Assembly (NCBI GenBank): GCA_023129715.1
Contig: JAGMBO010000005.1
Span: 82,116-146,115, forward strand
Direction of reading: 5' to 3'
Source of the DNA: Candidatus Eiseniibacteriota bacterium
Lineage (GTDB): Bacteria > Eisenbacteria > RBG-16-71-46 > CAIMUX01 > WJJG01
Length of the DNA: 64,000 nucleotides
In this document: in pieces, positions 1 through 9,381 of the stretch
Position numbering within the stretch: the stretch's first letter is position 1
Layout of the letters: each line of letters begins with the position of its first letter
Notes under the pieces: generated by a model
The model's database searches: none
Seen by the model: only the letters and a program-made list of their open reading frames with translations
Told to the model about the DNA's origin: nothing
Position numbers and translations under genes: made by a program

Positions 1-822
1 CGCAAAGAACCCGCCCCCTGGCTCCGTCTCCACCCTGCGGGCCGGGGCGCGTCGATAGGCCGGAATCTCTTCTCCCGCCCGGGGGGAGGGCCGCGGGCGC
101 GGCGCCCCGGAACCAGCCCCCTCCGCGGGTGCCAGAGTCGGCGTCTTCGCCGGTCCCTCGGCCGCCGACTCTGCCGTCGATGTCTCGACTGCCTCATCCG
201 ACTGATCCGCGTCACCCGACTCGGCCCCCGCGACCAACTCGGCAGTCGCGGGGTCGTCCGGCGCCTCCGCGGAGAGCTCCGCGGTGGACTCCGGCTCGCC
301 CCCCTCGTTGAGCGGGCGGCGCGCCTGTTCCAGGCACTCCGCAGCCCGCACCTCGAGCGCGCCGATCTCCTCGATTTCCTCTTCGTGGTTGCGCAGGAAC
401 TGGATCTGGCCGTCGAGGAACGCCAGCAGGCGCTGCGTGAAGAGGTCTTTCTCCCGGCGGAGCTCCTGAATCTGCCCCCCCAGAAGCTGCAAGCGCTCGC
501 GCGAGTCTCTGAGGATCCGTTCTCCGCGCTGGCGCGCATCGGTGACGACCGCCTCGGCGTCGAGACGGGAACGCTCACGCGCTTCCTCGGAAACGCGTTC
601 GGCGGTCAGCAGCGAGTTCTGCAGCGCCCGCTCCATGCCGTGATAGCGCTCGATCTGTTCGTCCAAATGACGGATCTTCTCGCTGAGCATTCCGTTCTCT
701 TGCAGGAGCTGCTCGTACTCGTCAGCGATCATGTCGAGAAAAACGCGCACATCGTCGGGATCGAAGCCACGCATGGTCTTGCGAAAAGCCTGCTTGCGGA
801 TGTCCAGTGGAGTTAGTTTCAC
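1..822 (-). CDS. divIVA: DivIVA-family coiled-coil protein (partial, C-terminus beyond window)
   Basis: The protein starts with GTG at 822 behind a GGAGG-type ribosome site, and 274 codons stay open to the window edge. The N-terminus reads MKLTPLDIRKQAFRKTMRGF, which matches the conserved DivIVA/GpsB membrane-targeting segment (LTPLDI, then F-R-x-x-x-x-G-F-D). A long Glu/Arg-rich coiled coil follows (about residues 30-150), and then an acidic, Ala/Pro-rich low-complexity tail. DivIVA proteins recognise negatively curved membrane at septa and poles and recruit division or wall-growth partners. The gene is divergent from the fructose bisphosphatase gene across a 263-bp spacer. The family call is firm; the specific role here is unknown. 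Confidence 0.85.
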   Translation of the reverse strand, partial: MKLTPLDIRKQAFRKTMRGFDPDDVRVFLDMIADEYEQLLQENGMLSEKIRHLDEQIERYHGMERALQNSLLTAERVSEEARERSRLDAEAVVTDARQRGERILRDSRERLQLLGGQIQELRREKDLFTQRLLAFLDGQIQFLRNHEEEIEEIGALEVRAAECLEQARRPLNEGGEPESTAELSAEAPDDPATAELVAGAESGDADQSDEAVETSTAESAAEGPAKTPTLAPAEGAGSGAPRPRPSPRAGEEIPAYRRAPARRVETEPGGGFFA

Positions 823-987
823 TTCAATCCACCTCCCTCCGTGGGGTTCACGACTCCCTGCCTCTTGGAACTCCGCGAGGCGTCAATCGCCCGCGTGGCG
901 CCGCGGAGAGCAACCGCTCGGGAACCGGCCGCTCCGTCCCCAGAAAGGAAAACACTAGGCAGAATTACAGGTCCGGGCAACGAAAAC

Positions 988-1016
988 TTTCCACCCGCTC
1001 CCGCACAGGCTATACT
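988..1016 (+). promoter_or_regulatory. Putative sigma-70 promoter of fbp
   Basis: TTTCCA at 988-993 and TATACT at 1011-1016 are separated by 17 bp, about 70 bp before the fbp start. It is the best -35/-10 pair in this divergent spacer. The same TATACT -10 box occurs upstream of kbl, which suggests a real local consensus. Confidence 0.5.
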
Positions 1017-1085
1017 CGCCTGCCGGGGTGCCGCCGTCACGAGCGCCCCCCTCTCGATCGGGATAGCGAAAGGAGGTCTGCCGCC

Positions 1086-2129
1086 ATGGCCGGGAACGCC
1101 GTCAATCATGACTGCGAGAGGCACATCGGCATCAGCTTCACCGAGCACGTCGCCGAGTCGCAGCATCGCCTCTCCCCCGCCGCGCGGGGGGAGCTGACGA
1201 GCCTGCTGCTCCATCTGATGATGGCAGCCAAGATCATCGCCCGTGAGACACGCAAGGCAGGCTTGGTCGACATCCTCGGACTCACCGGGCGCACCAATGT
1301 TCAAGGCGAGAAGGTCCAGAAGCTCGATGACTACGCCGACGACATCATCATCCGCAATCTCCGCTATACCGGCCATCTCTGCGTGATGTCCTCCGAGGAG
1401 CATGAGGACATCATCACGATCCCCGAGCGCTATGCGATCGGCAACTACGCCCTGACCTTCGATCCTCTCGACGGCTCTTCGAACATCGATGCGAATGTCA
1501 GCATCGGGACGATCTTCTCGATACAACGGCGCGTCAGCGACGGCCCGACCGGCACGCGCCAGGACATCCTCCAGCGGGGCAAGAACCAGGTTTGCGCCGG
1601 GTACATCATCTACGGCTCGAGCACGATCATGGTCTACACCACCGGCCACGGCGTGCATGGCTTCACGCTCGATCCCAGTGTCGGCGAGTTCCTGCTCTCC
1701 CATCCCGATATCCGCATTCCCGAGCAGGGGCGGATCTACAGCGTCAACGAGGGCAACTACTACCGCTGGGACGCCCCGGCGCGCAAGCTCGTGGAAGCCT
1801 TCAAGAGTGAGGAGAACCCCCGGGGCGAACCCTACTCATCGCGTTACATCGGATCCCTGGTCGCCGACTTCCATCGCAATCTTCTCTATGGCGGGATCTT
1901 CATCTATCCCGCCGACGCCAAGAGTCCGAGCGGGAAACTGCGGCTGCTGCCCGAGGCTAATCCGCTCGCCTTCGTCGCTCACAACGCCGGCGGGCTTGCC
2001 ACCACGGGCACGCAGCGGATCCTCGACATCGAACCGAAACGCCTGCATCACCGCGTGCCGCTGATCATCGGCAGTCGCAAGGATGTGGAATTCGCCGAGA
2101 GTTTCTACTCCGGCGGGACCGGTGCCTGA
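1086..2129 (+). CDS. fbp: Fructose-1,6-bisphosphatase, class I
   Basis: This 347-residue protein has the family's usual length. It hydrolyses fructose 1,6-bisphosphate to fructose 6-phosphate in gluconeogenesis. The metal-binding signature DPLDGSSNIDANVSIGTIF (near residue 125) and the upstream EEHEDI acidic motif are intact, and the substrate-side segment YIGSLVADFHRNLLYGGIF is present. ATG at 1086 was chosen because AGGAGGT lies 7 bp upstream; the reading frame is open further upstream, but that extension has no family similarity. The stop overlaps the start of the downstream glycosyltransferase, so the two are probably co-transcribed. Confidence 0.95.
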   Translation: MAGNAVNHDCERHIGISFTEHVAESQHRLSPAARGELTSLLLHLMMAAKIIARETRKAGLVDILGLTGRTNVQGEKVQKLDDYADDIIIRNLRYTGHLCVMSSEEHEDIITIPERYAIGNYALTFDPLDGSSNIDANVSIGTIFSIQRRVSDGPTGTRQDILQRGKNQVCAGYIIYGSSTIMVYTTGHGVHGFTLDPSVGEFLLSHPDIRIPEQGRIYSVNEGNYYRWDAPARKLVEAFKSEENPRGEPYSSRYIGSLVADFHRNLLYGGIFIYPADAKSPSGKLRLLPEANPLAFVAHNAGGLATTGTQRILDIEPKRLHHRVPLIIGSRKDVEFAESFYSGGTGA

Positions 2130-3345
2130 CGCGCCCCGCGTCTGCCATCTCGTCACGCGTCTGATCGTCGGCGGCGCCCAGCGCATCGCCCTCGAGACGG
2201 CGGCGCATTTCCGCGAACTCGGCTGGCGGGTCGAGCTCTGGTCGGGCCCGGAAGCGGGCCCCGAGGGAAGCCTCCGGGAGGAGGCGCGCCGGCGCGGTCT
2301 GCCGCTGCGCGAAGTCCCCGATCTTGTCCGCGATGTAGCCCCGCGGCGCGACTGGGCGGCACTCTGCTGGCTGCGACGGGCATTCCGCGCGCAGCCCTTC
2401 GACCTGGTCCACACCCACAGCGCCAAGGCGGGCATCCTCGGCCGCCTTGCAGCCGCCCACGCGCGGGTACCCTACCGGATCCACACGGTGCACGGCTGGA
2501 GCATGGACCGCGACGAGCCGCGGATCGTGCGCGCCCTCTACGCGGCCGCCGAACGCATCGCCGCCCGCCGCTGCCAGAAGCTGATCGCCGTCTCGGAGGC
2601 CGTCAGGGAGATGGGTCTGCGGCACAGGATCGGCACGCCGGCTCAGTACGAAGTCATCCACGGGGGCATCGCCCTGCCCACCCCGCCCGGGGAGGATGAG
2701 CGGCGGCGGGCCCGGGAGGCTCTCGGCCTGCCACAGGAGGCGATCGTCGTCGGCACGATCGGCCGGCTCGATGAGGCGAAAGACCCCCTCGGCGTACTGG
2801 CCACCTTGGCACCCCTGCTGGCCGACGAACCCCGCCTGTGGGTCGCCTTCATCGGCGATGGACCGCTGCGCGATGAGGTCGCGCGGGCCCGGGCGCAGCT
2901 CCCCGCTCCCGACCGGGTACGGCTCTGCGGCCTGCTGCCCGATGCGGCCCAGCGCCTAGCCGCCTTCGACCTCTTCGTGCTCGCCTCACGGAGGGAGGGC
3001 TTTCCACTCGTGGTTCTCGAAGCGATGGCCGCCGGCCTGCCCGTCGTCACCTACGATGTCGCCGGCGTGCGTGAGGCGGTCTGTGACGAGGTCACCGGGT
3101 TCGTCGTCGCTCCCGGAGATGCCGCCGGCTGGCAAGACCGGCTGGCAAGCCTGATCGCCTCGCGAGAAGCACGGGAGCGCATGGGCGCCACCGGCCGGCA
3201 GCGGGTCGCCGAGCACTTCACGCGGGAGGGGATGCTCGCCCGCACGCTTGCGCTCTACGGCCGCCTGAATCCCGCGTGGGCAACGGCCAGCGGTCCACTC
3301 CCCGCGCCGGCCGCCGTGGAGGCCGAGTCGCAGACGGCAAGCTAG
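2122..3345 (+). CDS. GT4-family glycosyltransferase
   Basis: A 407-residue GT-B fold enzyme (glycosyltransferase family 4, RfaB/WcaL-like). The N-terminal acceptor domain starts with a VCHLVTRLIVGGAQR motif typical of lipopolysaccharide or exopolysaccharide transferases. The C-terminal nucleotide-sugar domain has GRLDEAKDP, FIGDGPLRDE and the E-x7-E motif in REGFPLVVLEAMAAG. GTG at 2122 overlaps the fbp stop by 8 bp; an in-frame ATG at 2083 would overlap fbp by 47 bp and is less likely. It probably adds a sugar to a surface glycan; donor and acceptor cannot be told from the sequence. Its stop codon shares bases with the stop of the convergent cupin gene. Confidence 0.85.
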   Translation: MPDAPRVCHLVTRLIVGGAQRIALETAAHFRELGWRVELWSGPEAGPEGSLREEARRRGLPLREVPDLVRDVAPRRDWAALCWLRRAFRAQPFDLVHTHSAKAGILGRLAAAHARVPYRIHTVHGWSMDRDEPRIVRALYAAAERIAARRCQKLIAVSEAVREMGLRHRIGTPAQYEVIHGGIALPTPPGEDERRRAREALGLPQEAIVVGTIGRLDEAKDPLGVLATLAPLLADEPRLWVAFIGDGPLRDEVARARAQLPAPDRVRLCGLLPDAAQRLAAFDLFVLASRREGFPLVVLEAMAAGLPVVTYDVAGVREAVCDEVTGFVVAPGDAAGWQDRLASLIASREARERMGATGRQRVAEHFTREGMLARTLALYGRLNPAWATASGPLPAPAAVEAESQTAS

Positions 3346-3770
3346 GCGATCCCGGGCAATCTCGTCAGGCGCCCGGAACGGGCCGTGGTGCGGCGATCGG
3401 CGGCGGCGTGGAAGATGTTCAGGGCGCGGGCAGGCTCGCTGCCGAGAACCCGGCTGCCATGGAGGACGCCGGGAAAGATGGAGATCATCTGGCCGGCGGC
3501 GACCTTGATCGTGTCTCCATTGACAGTGAACTCGAGAGTGCCGCTCTCCACGATCGTGATCTGTTCTTGCTGATGGAGATGGGGGGCGAAGTCACTCCCC
3601 GGCCGGTAGAGACAGCGCACGACCATCAGCCGCTGGGTGGCGATGATCTCCTCCTCCAGGACGCGCTGGGCGTCGTCGGCCGGAAGGCTCTGCCAGCTCC
3701 CGACGGAGTACCGGCCCGGGAGCGTGCGCGTGCGCCCCTTGCCGTGATGGTTTCGTTCAACGGGTCCCAC
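3342..3770 (-). CDS. Small cupin-domain protein
   Basis: The 142-residue product starts at GTG 3770, with GAGAGGAGAG 7 bp upstream. It holds one cupin-2 barrel: the first motif is PHLHQQEQITIVESGTLEF (two His and a Glu for metal) and the second is PGVLHGSRVL with the fourth ligand His. The metal site therefore looks complete. Small stand-alone cupins are isomerases, dioxygenases or sensors; nothing here decides among them. It is convergent with the glycosyltransferase gene and the two stops share 3342-3345 (CTAG), leaving no room for a separate terminator. Confidence 0.7.
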   Translation of the reverse strand: MGPVERNHHGKGRTRTLPGRYSVGSWQSLPADDAQRVLEEEIIATQRLMVVRCLYRPGSDFAPHLHQQEQITIVESGTLEFTVNGDTIKVAAGQMISIFPGVLHGSRVLGSEPARALNIFHAAADRRTTARSGRLTRLPGIA

Positions 3771-3947
3771 TCGTTCTCTCCTCTCCCCAGAACCGCGGGC
3801 GACTCTCCGGCAGCGGCATCTCGCACCCCCTGCCCTGGTGAAAGATCGGCAGCCAGCAGGCGTTCTGGAGTTGCCGCGCGCCCGGGCGGCCGCGCGCGCC
3901 GGCGGTCTTGCGGGGAGGGACTCGGCCGGAGGCCGGCAGGTCCGGCG

Positions 3948-4313
3948 TCAGACGAGACGAAAGCGCCCGCCGCAGTGGGGACAGCAAATCGTCCCATCAC
4001 CGGTGACATAGGCCTCAGGTAACGCCTGGCCGCAGTGCGGGCAGTATCGGGCCCCGCCCGCCGGGGCCCGCGCGGGATCGGAGAGCGGCCCCGGCTCACC
4101 CGGCAAACACCAATGACAACGACGGCAGGCAAGGCACGGAACACCGCGGCTCAGCGGGAAGATGGGAATGAAGAAAATGGTCAGCATCGTGCGCCGCTCG
4201 GCCGGGGTGAAGGCGTGGGCGCGTCCGCAGTTCGGGCAGTAGCGCTGCACACTGCCCGCCCCTTCGTCCAGGCGCACTTGTGGCCGCGTGCCGACCAGGA
4301 GAAAGAAGAACAT
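3948..4313 (-). CDS. Zinc-ribbon protein with four Cys pairs
   Basis: A 121-residue protein starting MFFFLLVGTRPQ at ATG 4313. It has a first CPNCG knuckle followed by a hydrophobic FFIPIFPLSRG segment, a CLACRRCHWC cluster, and two further CPHCG knuckles at the C-terminus (CPHCGQAL and CPHCGGRF). This order matches the small 'zinc-ribbon, MFFFF-start' family found across bacteria, whose function is unknown. The hydrophobic stretch between knuckles suggests membrane association. It may be co-transcribed with the cupin gene 177 bp downstream; the spacer has no obvious terminator. Confidence 0.65.
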   Translation of the reverse strand: MFFFLLVGTRPQVRLDEGAGSVQRYCPNCGRAHAFTPAERRTMLTIFFIPIFPLSRGVPCLACRRCHWCLPGEPGPLSDPARAPAGGARYCPHCGQALPEAYVTGDGTICCPHCGGRFRLV

Positions 4314-4431
4314 CGCCGCCGCGCCCTCCCCAACCGTCCCGGTTCCCCCGCGCAGGAGAACCGGGGTCCTTGACAACCCAGCCGCATGCCCGCCACGCTT
4401 CCCCCTCGGTCTTCACCATCATGAGGGAGAC

Positions 4432-5859
4432 ATGGAGTCGAACCGGCGACTGGCACGCTTCGTCCAGCAGATGATCCTACCCCCCGATCTCACGGGAAGG
4501 GAGCGGCATCTGCTGAAGTCTCATCTTCTCTCAGCCTGCTTCACCGGGATCGTCGTCGGCAGCCTCAATCTCGCCGACGTCACCCTGACGAAGACCCTCG
4601 GTGCCTCCCCGATCCAGGTAACGATCCTGAGCCTCCTGACGGCAGTCGCCTTTCTGGGATCGCTCTTCTGGGTCGGGACGATGCGCGGCCGGCGCAAGGC
4701 GCCCTTCATCGTGGCGGCGGCCATCGGCGGCCGTCTGACCTTCTGGCTGGTCGGCCTCTCGAATGATCCGCGCTGGTTTCTGCTGCTCGTGGGGATCGCC
4801 TGGCTCGCCCAGGCGATCATCGTCACCGCCCAGGTATCGATTATCCAGCGCGCCTACCGGCGCGCGCACCGCAACAGCCTCTTCGGGTTGAGCGTCTCGA
4901 TCATGACCCTGATGAACCTGGCCACCTCCGTCGGGATGGGGTGGTTGCTCGACTGGAATGAAGGCGCCTACGGCATCTACTATGGGATCGCCGGCACGGC
5001 TGGTTTCGTCGGCGCGCTGCTCCTCGCCCGCATGGAGCGCGGCCTCGAGCGCTATCGCGGCCCTGCGTGGGGTGCGGCGGCCCCAGGCGAGTCCGATGTC
5101 CCTCCCCTCGGCGCGGTGGCCTACCCCGGGGCGGGCACCTACCGCCCGATGGGCCAGCCGGGCCTGGGCGCCACGTGGCGATCGATGCGCGAATCGGTGC
5201 AGCTCGTCGCGCGGATTCTCAAGGACGATCCGGCCTTCCGGCGCTTCCAACGCAATTTCTTCATCTATGGCATCGCGTTCATTGCGCTGCTGCCCGTCGT
5301 CCCGATCTTCCTCGTCCACGACTTGCAACTCGACTATCGCCAGATCGGTCTGGCGAAGGGGCTGATGGGCCAGGCGGGGATGATCCTTTTCCCCCCGCTT
5401 CTGGGCCGCGCCATGGAACGACTCGGTCCGGTTCGCCACAGCGCGCGAATGTTCGCCTTCCTGGCGCTCTACCCGCTCTTCCTCACCGCGGCGGGGCTCG
5501 TCGCGGGCAAACTGCAGCTTCCCCTGACCTTCATCGCCTTTGGCTGCTTCGGCATCGGCATGGCCGGCATCAGCCTCGCCTGGCACATGAGCAGCATCCA
5601 CTTCGCGCGCAACGAAGACCCCAGCTCCTATCAAGCCGTGCATGCGGTCCTAACCGGCGTGCGCGGCAGTTTCGCCCCCTTTCTGGGCTACCTGTTGATC
5701 CAGACGGGGTCGGCGATCCATGCGTTCCTGGCAAGCGCATTCCTGCTGCTGCTGGCCGCGGCGCTGATGCTGCGCATGGCCCGCGACGGCGACTCACAAC
5801 CAGCGGGTGTTGGAGCCGGTCCGCCGGCGACCGGCGGATCGGCCGGGAAGCGGGATTGA
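4432..5859 (+). CDS. MFS-type membrane transporter
   Basis: A 475-residue polytopic protein with about 12 hydrophobic segments in two halves, separated by a hydrophilic loop near residues 205-250. The TM2-TM3 loop carries [13 protein letters not shown], a variant of the MFS motif G-x-x-x-D-R-x-G-R-R/K. ATG at 4432 follows a GAGGGAGA ribosome site; a longer upstream reading frame is non-hydrophobic and was rejected. Substrate unknown. It may share regulation with the divergent zinc-ribbon gene (118-bp spacer). Confidence 0.75.
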   Translation: MESNRRLARFVQQMILPPDLTGRERHLLKSHLLSACFTGIVVGSLNLADVTLTKTLGASPIQVTILSLLTAVAFLGSLFWVGTMRGRRKAPFIVAAAIGGRLTFWLVGLSNDPRWFLLLVGIAWLAQAIIVTAQVSIIQRAYRRAHRNSLFGLSVSIMTLMNLATSVGMGWLLDWNEGAYGIYYGIAGTAGFVGALLLARMERGLERYRGPAWGAAAPGESDVPPLGAVAYPGAGTYRPMGQPGLGATWRSMRESVQLVARILKDDPAFRRFQRNFFIYGIAFIALLPVVPIFLVHDLQLDYRQIGLAKGLMGQAGMILFPPLLGRAMERLGPVRHSARMFAFLALYPLFLTAAGLVAGKLQLPLTFIAFGCFGIGMAGISLAWHMSSIHFARNEDPSSYQAVHAVLTGVRGSFAPFLGYLLIQTGSAIHAFLASAFLLLLAAALMLRMARDGDSQPAGVGAGPPATGGSAGKRD

Positions 5860-5885
5860 CGACCCCGCAGCCCACTTCCTATACT
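5856..5885 (+). promoter_or_regulatory. Strong sigma-70-like promoter of kbl-tdh
   Basis: TTGACG at 5856-5861 and TATACT at 5880-5885 are separated by 18 bp, ending about 70 bp before the kbl start. It is the closest match to the canonical promoter in the window. The -35 box overlaps the stop of the MFS gene. Confidence 0.65.
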
Positions 5886-5956
5886 CCTCGCCTTCGTGGT
5901 CCCACCCTTCGGCTGAGGGGTTCCCCGCGGATCAAGACCAGCGAAAGGAGTGGAGC

Positions 5957-7159
5957 ATGTACGGGAAGATCAAGGAAGACCTGCGCCGCGGACTCGACGA
6001 AACCCGGAAGGCAGGCCTCTACAAGGACGAGCGCATCATTGTCAGCCATCAAGGCCCCGAGATCGAAGTCTCGACCGGCAAGCGGGTCCTCAATTTCTGC
6101 GCCAATAACTACCTGGGCCTCTCCTCCCATCCCAAGGTCCTCGCGGCGGCCAGGCAGGGCCTCGAGGAATGGGGCTACGGCATGTCTTCAGTTCGCTTCA
6201 TCTGCGGCACCCAGCAGATTCACAAGACCCTCGAACGCAAGGTCGCCGACTTCCTCGGTGTGGACGATGCGATTCTCTATGCGGCCTGCTTCGATGCCAA
6301 TGGCGGGGTCTTCGAGCCCTTCATGGACAAGGACTCGGCGATCCTGACCGATGCGCTCAACCACGCCTCGGTGATCGACGGGATCCGCCTGACCAAGGCG
6401 CAGCGCTTCATCTACCAGCACATGGACATGGCCGACCTCGAGGCGAAACTGAAAGAGGCGCAGGGCGCGAAATACCGTCTGATCGCCACCGATGGCGTCT
6501 TCTCGATGGACGGTGACATCGCTCCGCTCAAGGAGATCTGTGACTTGGCGGACAAGCACGATGCCCTGGTGATGGTCGACGACTCCCACGCCACCGGCTT
6601 CATGGGCAAGCGTGGCCGCGGGATTCACGAGTACCATGACGTCATGCAGCGCGTCGACCTGGTCACCACGACCTTCGGCAAGGCGCTCGGCGGAGCCTCG
6701 GGCGGCTGCACGGCGGGGCATGCGGAGATGATCGAGTGGCTGCGCCAGAAGTCCCGCCCCTATCTCTTCTCCAACACGCTCGCTCCCGCCGTTGCCGCCG
6801 GTACGGTGGCGGTCATGGATCTGCTCTCCGCGACCACCGAGCTGCGCGATCGTCTCGAGCGCAACCAGCGCCAGTTCCGCGAGATGATGACCGCGGCCGG
6901 TTTCGACATCCGGCCGGGAGACCATCCGATCGTTCCGATCATGTTCGGCAAGTTCGATGACGACGCGCGCCTGGCACAGGAGTTTGCCGAGCGGCTGCTG
7001 GATGAGGGCATCTATGTGATCGGCTTCTCCTTCCCAGTCGTCCCCCGCGGGCAGGCGCGGATCCGCGTGCAGCTCTCCGCCGCGCACGAGGAGGAGCACA
7101 TCGAGAAGGCGGTCGCGGCCTTTACCAAGATCGGCCAGGCGTTGAAGGTCATCGCCTAG
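5957..7159 (+). CDS. kbl: 2-amino-3-ketobutyrate CoA ligase (glycine C-acetyltransferase)
   Basis: A 400-residue PLP enzyme of the alpha-oxoamine synthase family. It cleaves 2-amino-3-oxobutyrate with CoA to glycine and acetyl-CoA. The N-terminal [12 protein letters not shown] motif, [12 protein letters not shown] (aspartate holding the PLP nitrogen) and [14 protein letters not shown] (PLP lysine near residue 245) are intact. ATG at 5957 sits behind AAAGGAGTGGAGC. The next gene, 79 bp downstream, is a threonine dehydrogenase, so the pair makes up the Tdh-Kbl route from threonine to glycine. Confidence 0.95.
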   Translation: MYGKIKEDLRRGLDETRKAGLYKDERIIVSHQGPEIEVSTGKRVLNFCANNYLGLSSHPKVLAAARQGLEEWGYGMSSVRFICGTQQIHKTLERKVADFLGVDDAILYAACFDANGGVFEPFMDKDSAILTDALNHASVIDGIRLTKAQRFIYQHMDMADLEAKLKEAQGAKYRLIATDGVFSMDGDIAPLKEICDLADKHDALVMVDDSHATGFMGKRGRGIHEYHDVMQRVDLVTTTFGKALGGASGGCTAGHAEMIEWLRQKSRPYLFSNTLAPAVAAGTVAVMDLLSATTELRDRLERNQRQFREMMTAAGFDIRPGDHPIVPIMFGKFDDDARLAQEFAERLLDEGIYVIGFSFPVVPRGQARIRVQLSAAHEEEHIEKAVAAFTKIGQALKVIA

Positions 7160-7238
7160 CGTGAACCCATCGCTTGACGGACCCGACGGGCGGGGTGCGC
7201 CCCGCCCGCGCCGGGTCGCCACGGACGGGACGGGCACC

Positions 7239-8237
7239 ATGGCGAAGAAGGCGATCAAGAAGATCCTGGTCACCGGCGCGGTCGGACAGATCGGCTCGGA
7301 GCTGACGCTGGAATTGCGGCAACGCTACGGTGCCGAGAATGTCGTCGCCTGCGGCCGCAAGACCAAACCGACGAAGGAACTCAAGGAATCGGGACCGTTC
7401 GAGTGGGTCGACGTCACCGAGGTGGAGAAACTGCGCGACACCTGTCGCAAGCACTCGATCGACGCGATCATCAACATGGCGGCGATCCTCTCGGCAACCG
7501 GCGAGAAGAACCCTCAGCTCGCCTGGCACGTCAATGTCACCGGCCTGATCAACACGCTCGAGCTCGCCCGGGAACTCGAGCTGGCACAGGTGCTCTGCCC
7601 GAGTTCGATCGCGGTCTTCGGCCCCAGCACCCCGCGGAAGAACACGCCCCAGGAGACGATCCTGAAACCGACCACGATGTACGGCGTCAGCAAGGTCACC
7701 GGCGAGCTGCTCTGCGACTACTACGTCCAACGCCATGGCGTCGATGCGCGCGGTCTGCGGTATCCCGGGATCATCTCCGCAGAAACGTTGCCCGGCGGAG
7801 GTACGACCGACTACGCCGTGGAGATTTACTACAAGGCCATCGAGGAGGGCCGCTACACCTGCTTCGTCGAGGAGGGAACCCGGCTCCCGATGATGTACAT
7901 GCCCGACTGCATCAAGGCGACAATCGACCTGATGGAAGCCGACTTCGCCTCTCTCGAGCATCACGGCGACTTCAATGTCGGGGCGATGAGCTTCTCGGCC
8001 GGAGAACTCGCCGCCGAGATCAGGAAACAGATCCCCGAATTCACCGTCGCCTACGAGCCCGACTTCCGTCAGGCGATCGCCGACTCCTGGCCCGAGTCGA
8101 TCGACGACTCAGCCGCCCGCAAGGAATGGGGCTGGCAACCCAGCTACGACCTGGGGGCGATGACCAAAGACATGCTCGCCAAGCTGCGCACCCGCCACGA
8201 GGCGGGCACCCTCTATCGCAGCGGCGAGAGCGACTGA
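7239..8237 (+). CDS. L-threonine 3-dehydrogenase, short-chain (epimerase-like) type
   Basis: A 332-residue extended short-chain dehydrogenase. It has the Rossmann motif VTGAVGQIGSEL, the catalytic YGVSK pair, and the family-specific LPMMYMPDCIKA and TDYAVEIYYKAIEEG segments that mark the NAD-epimerase-like threonine dehydrogenases rather than the zinc-dependent Tdh. It oxidises threonine to 2-amino-3-oxobutyrate, the substrate of Kbl encoded just upstream. I start at ATG 7239 (MAKKAIKKILVTGA); a GTG at 7161 in the same frame would add 26 Pro/Arg/Gly-rich residues not typical of the family. Confidence 0.9.
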   Translation: MAKKAIKKILVTGAVGQIGSELTLELRQRYGAENVVACGRKTKPTKELKESGPFEWVDVTEVEKLRDTCRKHSIDAIINMAAILSATGEKNPQLAWHVNVTGLINTLELARELELAQVLCPSSIAVFGPSTPRKNTPQETILKPTTMYGVSKVTGELLCDYYVQRHGVDARGLRYPGIISAETLPGGGTTDYAVEIYYKAIEEGRYTCFVEEGTRLPMMYMPDCIKATIDLMEADFASLEHHGDFNVGAMSFSAGELAAEIRKQIPEFTVAYEPDFRQAIADSWPESIDDSAARKEWGWQPSYDLGAMTKDMLAKLRTRHEAGTLYRSGESD

Positions 8238-8251
8238 TCCGCGGGACTCCC

Positions 8252-8265
8252 GCGCGCCGGCGCGC
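8252..8265. terminator. GC palindrome between convergent tdh and cpoB
   Basis: A perfect 14-bp palindrome, GCGCGCCGGCGCGC, lies in the 69-bp spacer between two converging genes. There is no T-run, so it is at best a weak bidirectional terminator. Confidence 0.3.
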
Positions 8266-8306
8266 ACGTCATGGTGCGGGCGAGAAATGCGGACCAGGGC
8301 AGCAGC

Positions 8307-9281
8307 CTAGAACTCGGCCAGGCGTTCCTCGGCCAGTTGCGCCTCGCGCGACTCGGGGTACTGCCCGATGAGGAACTCGAGGTAGCGCCGTGCAGTGCTG
8401 AGATCGCGCAGATTGCGGAAGCTGAGCGCGATCTTGTAATAGGCGGCCGGGACTTTCTCCGCCGCCGGGTACTGCTCGATGACCTTGCGGAACTCCTCGA
8501 TCGCGACGGTGAATTGCCGCTGCTCGTAGTAGACCTCACCGATCCAGTACTGGGCGTTGTCGCTGAGGCGCGTCTGCGGGTGGAGCTGGAGAAAGGCGCG
8601 GAAGTTGATCAGCGCGAGCTGGTAGTTGTCCTGCATCAGATCCTGGTAGGCGACATCGTAGAGCTTCCGCCCGTCGGCGGGAGGATCGGCCAGCCCACCG
8701 GGCGCAGCCTCCGCCTGCACGGCGCCGCGCCCATCCGGTCCATCCGCCGCCTCGTGCCATGGCATCTCGGGGTCACGCGCGGCGGTCCCCACCGCATCCT
8801 CTGCATCGTCCGGCGCCTCCCGGCGCTCCTGCCAGGAAGGCGGGGCACTGCTGTCCCACCAGCTCGAGGCCCCCGGGTCGTAAGCCTCCGCACCCGGCAG
8901 CAGAGCCACGCGCGGATCATCCGTCGGGTAGCGCGCCGACCTCCCCGCCAGCGATCCGACGGCACCGCCGCCCAGCGTGCGGGCATCGAGGCGGCGTCCC
9001 AGCGCTGCGACACGCTCGCCGAGCGTGCGCACTTCCCGAATCAGCTCGTCGAGCTGGGCGGTCAGGTCGGCGTTCATCCGGCGCAGAAAGACTTCCTGGC
9101 GGTCGGCAGCTGTCTCGACGCGGGCGATGCGCGCCTCGAGTTCGGCTTGCTCTTGGCGGGGGGTATCCGGCGCGGCCGCCGACGCGCCGCTGCCGAAGGG
9201 CCGGGGCAGGCTGCGCATCGAGCTGCAGCCAGCCATGGTGACCAGGGCGGCGGCCAGCACCGCCACGAGGCCTCTGTTCAT
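8307..9281 (-). CDS. cpoB: CpoB/YbgF-like cell-envelope coordinator with TPR repeats
   Basis: A 324-residue lipoprotein. The signal ends in a lipobox (LVTMAGC, Cys near residue 19), then comes a coiled coil (about 35-90), a low-complexity linker (about 100-190), and C-terminal TPRs with YDVAYQDLMQDNYQLALINF and SDNAQYWIGEVYYEQRQF typical of YbgF/CpoB. In proteobacteria CpoB links the Tol-Pal machine with peptidoglycan synthesis at constriction. Here it is last in a minus-strand run TonB-like, TolB, Pal, CpoB. The start ATG 9281 has GGGAGGAGGG upstream. The long linker makes it larger than E. coli CpoB. Confidence 0.85.
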   Translation of the reverse strand: MNRGLVAVLAAALVTMAGCSSMRSLPRPFGSGASAAAPDTPRQEQAELEARIARVETAADRQEVFLRRMNADLTAQLDELIREVRTLGERVAALGRRLDARTLGGGAVGSLAGRSARYPTDDPRVALLPGAEAYDPGASSWWDSSAPPSWQERREAPDDAEDAVGTAARDPEMPWHEAADGPDGRGAVQAEAAPGGLADPPADGRKLYDVAYQDLMQDNYQLALINFRAFLQLHPQTRLSDNAQYWIGEVYYEQRQFTVAIEEFRKVIEQYPAAEKVPAAYYKIALSFRNLRDLSTARRYLEFLIGQYPESREAQLAEERLAEF

Positions 9282-9381
9282 CGCGCCCTCCTCCCGGTGG
9301 CCGCATCCACCCTCAAGAACAAGGTCCTGCTCCCCCGGTACCCGCAGACCAGGCCCGCCATCGGCCCGACGGTTTGCGGGG

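Noticed and set aside
819..1703. Long antisense open frame opposite fbp
   Set aside because: High GC makes long antisense frames common. It is low in complexity, has no family features, and lies opposite a certain gene. The same holds for long antisense frames at 4531-5643, 20506-22569, 45906-47615, 58914-60764 and 61166-62320.
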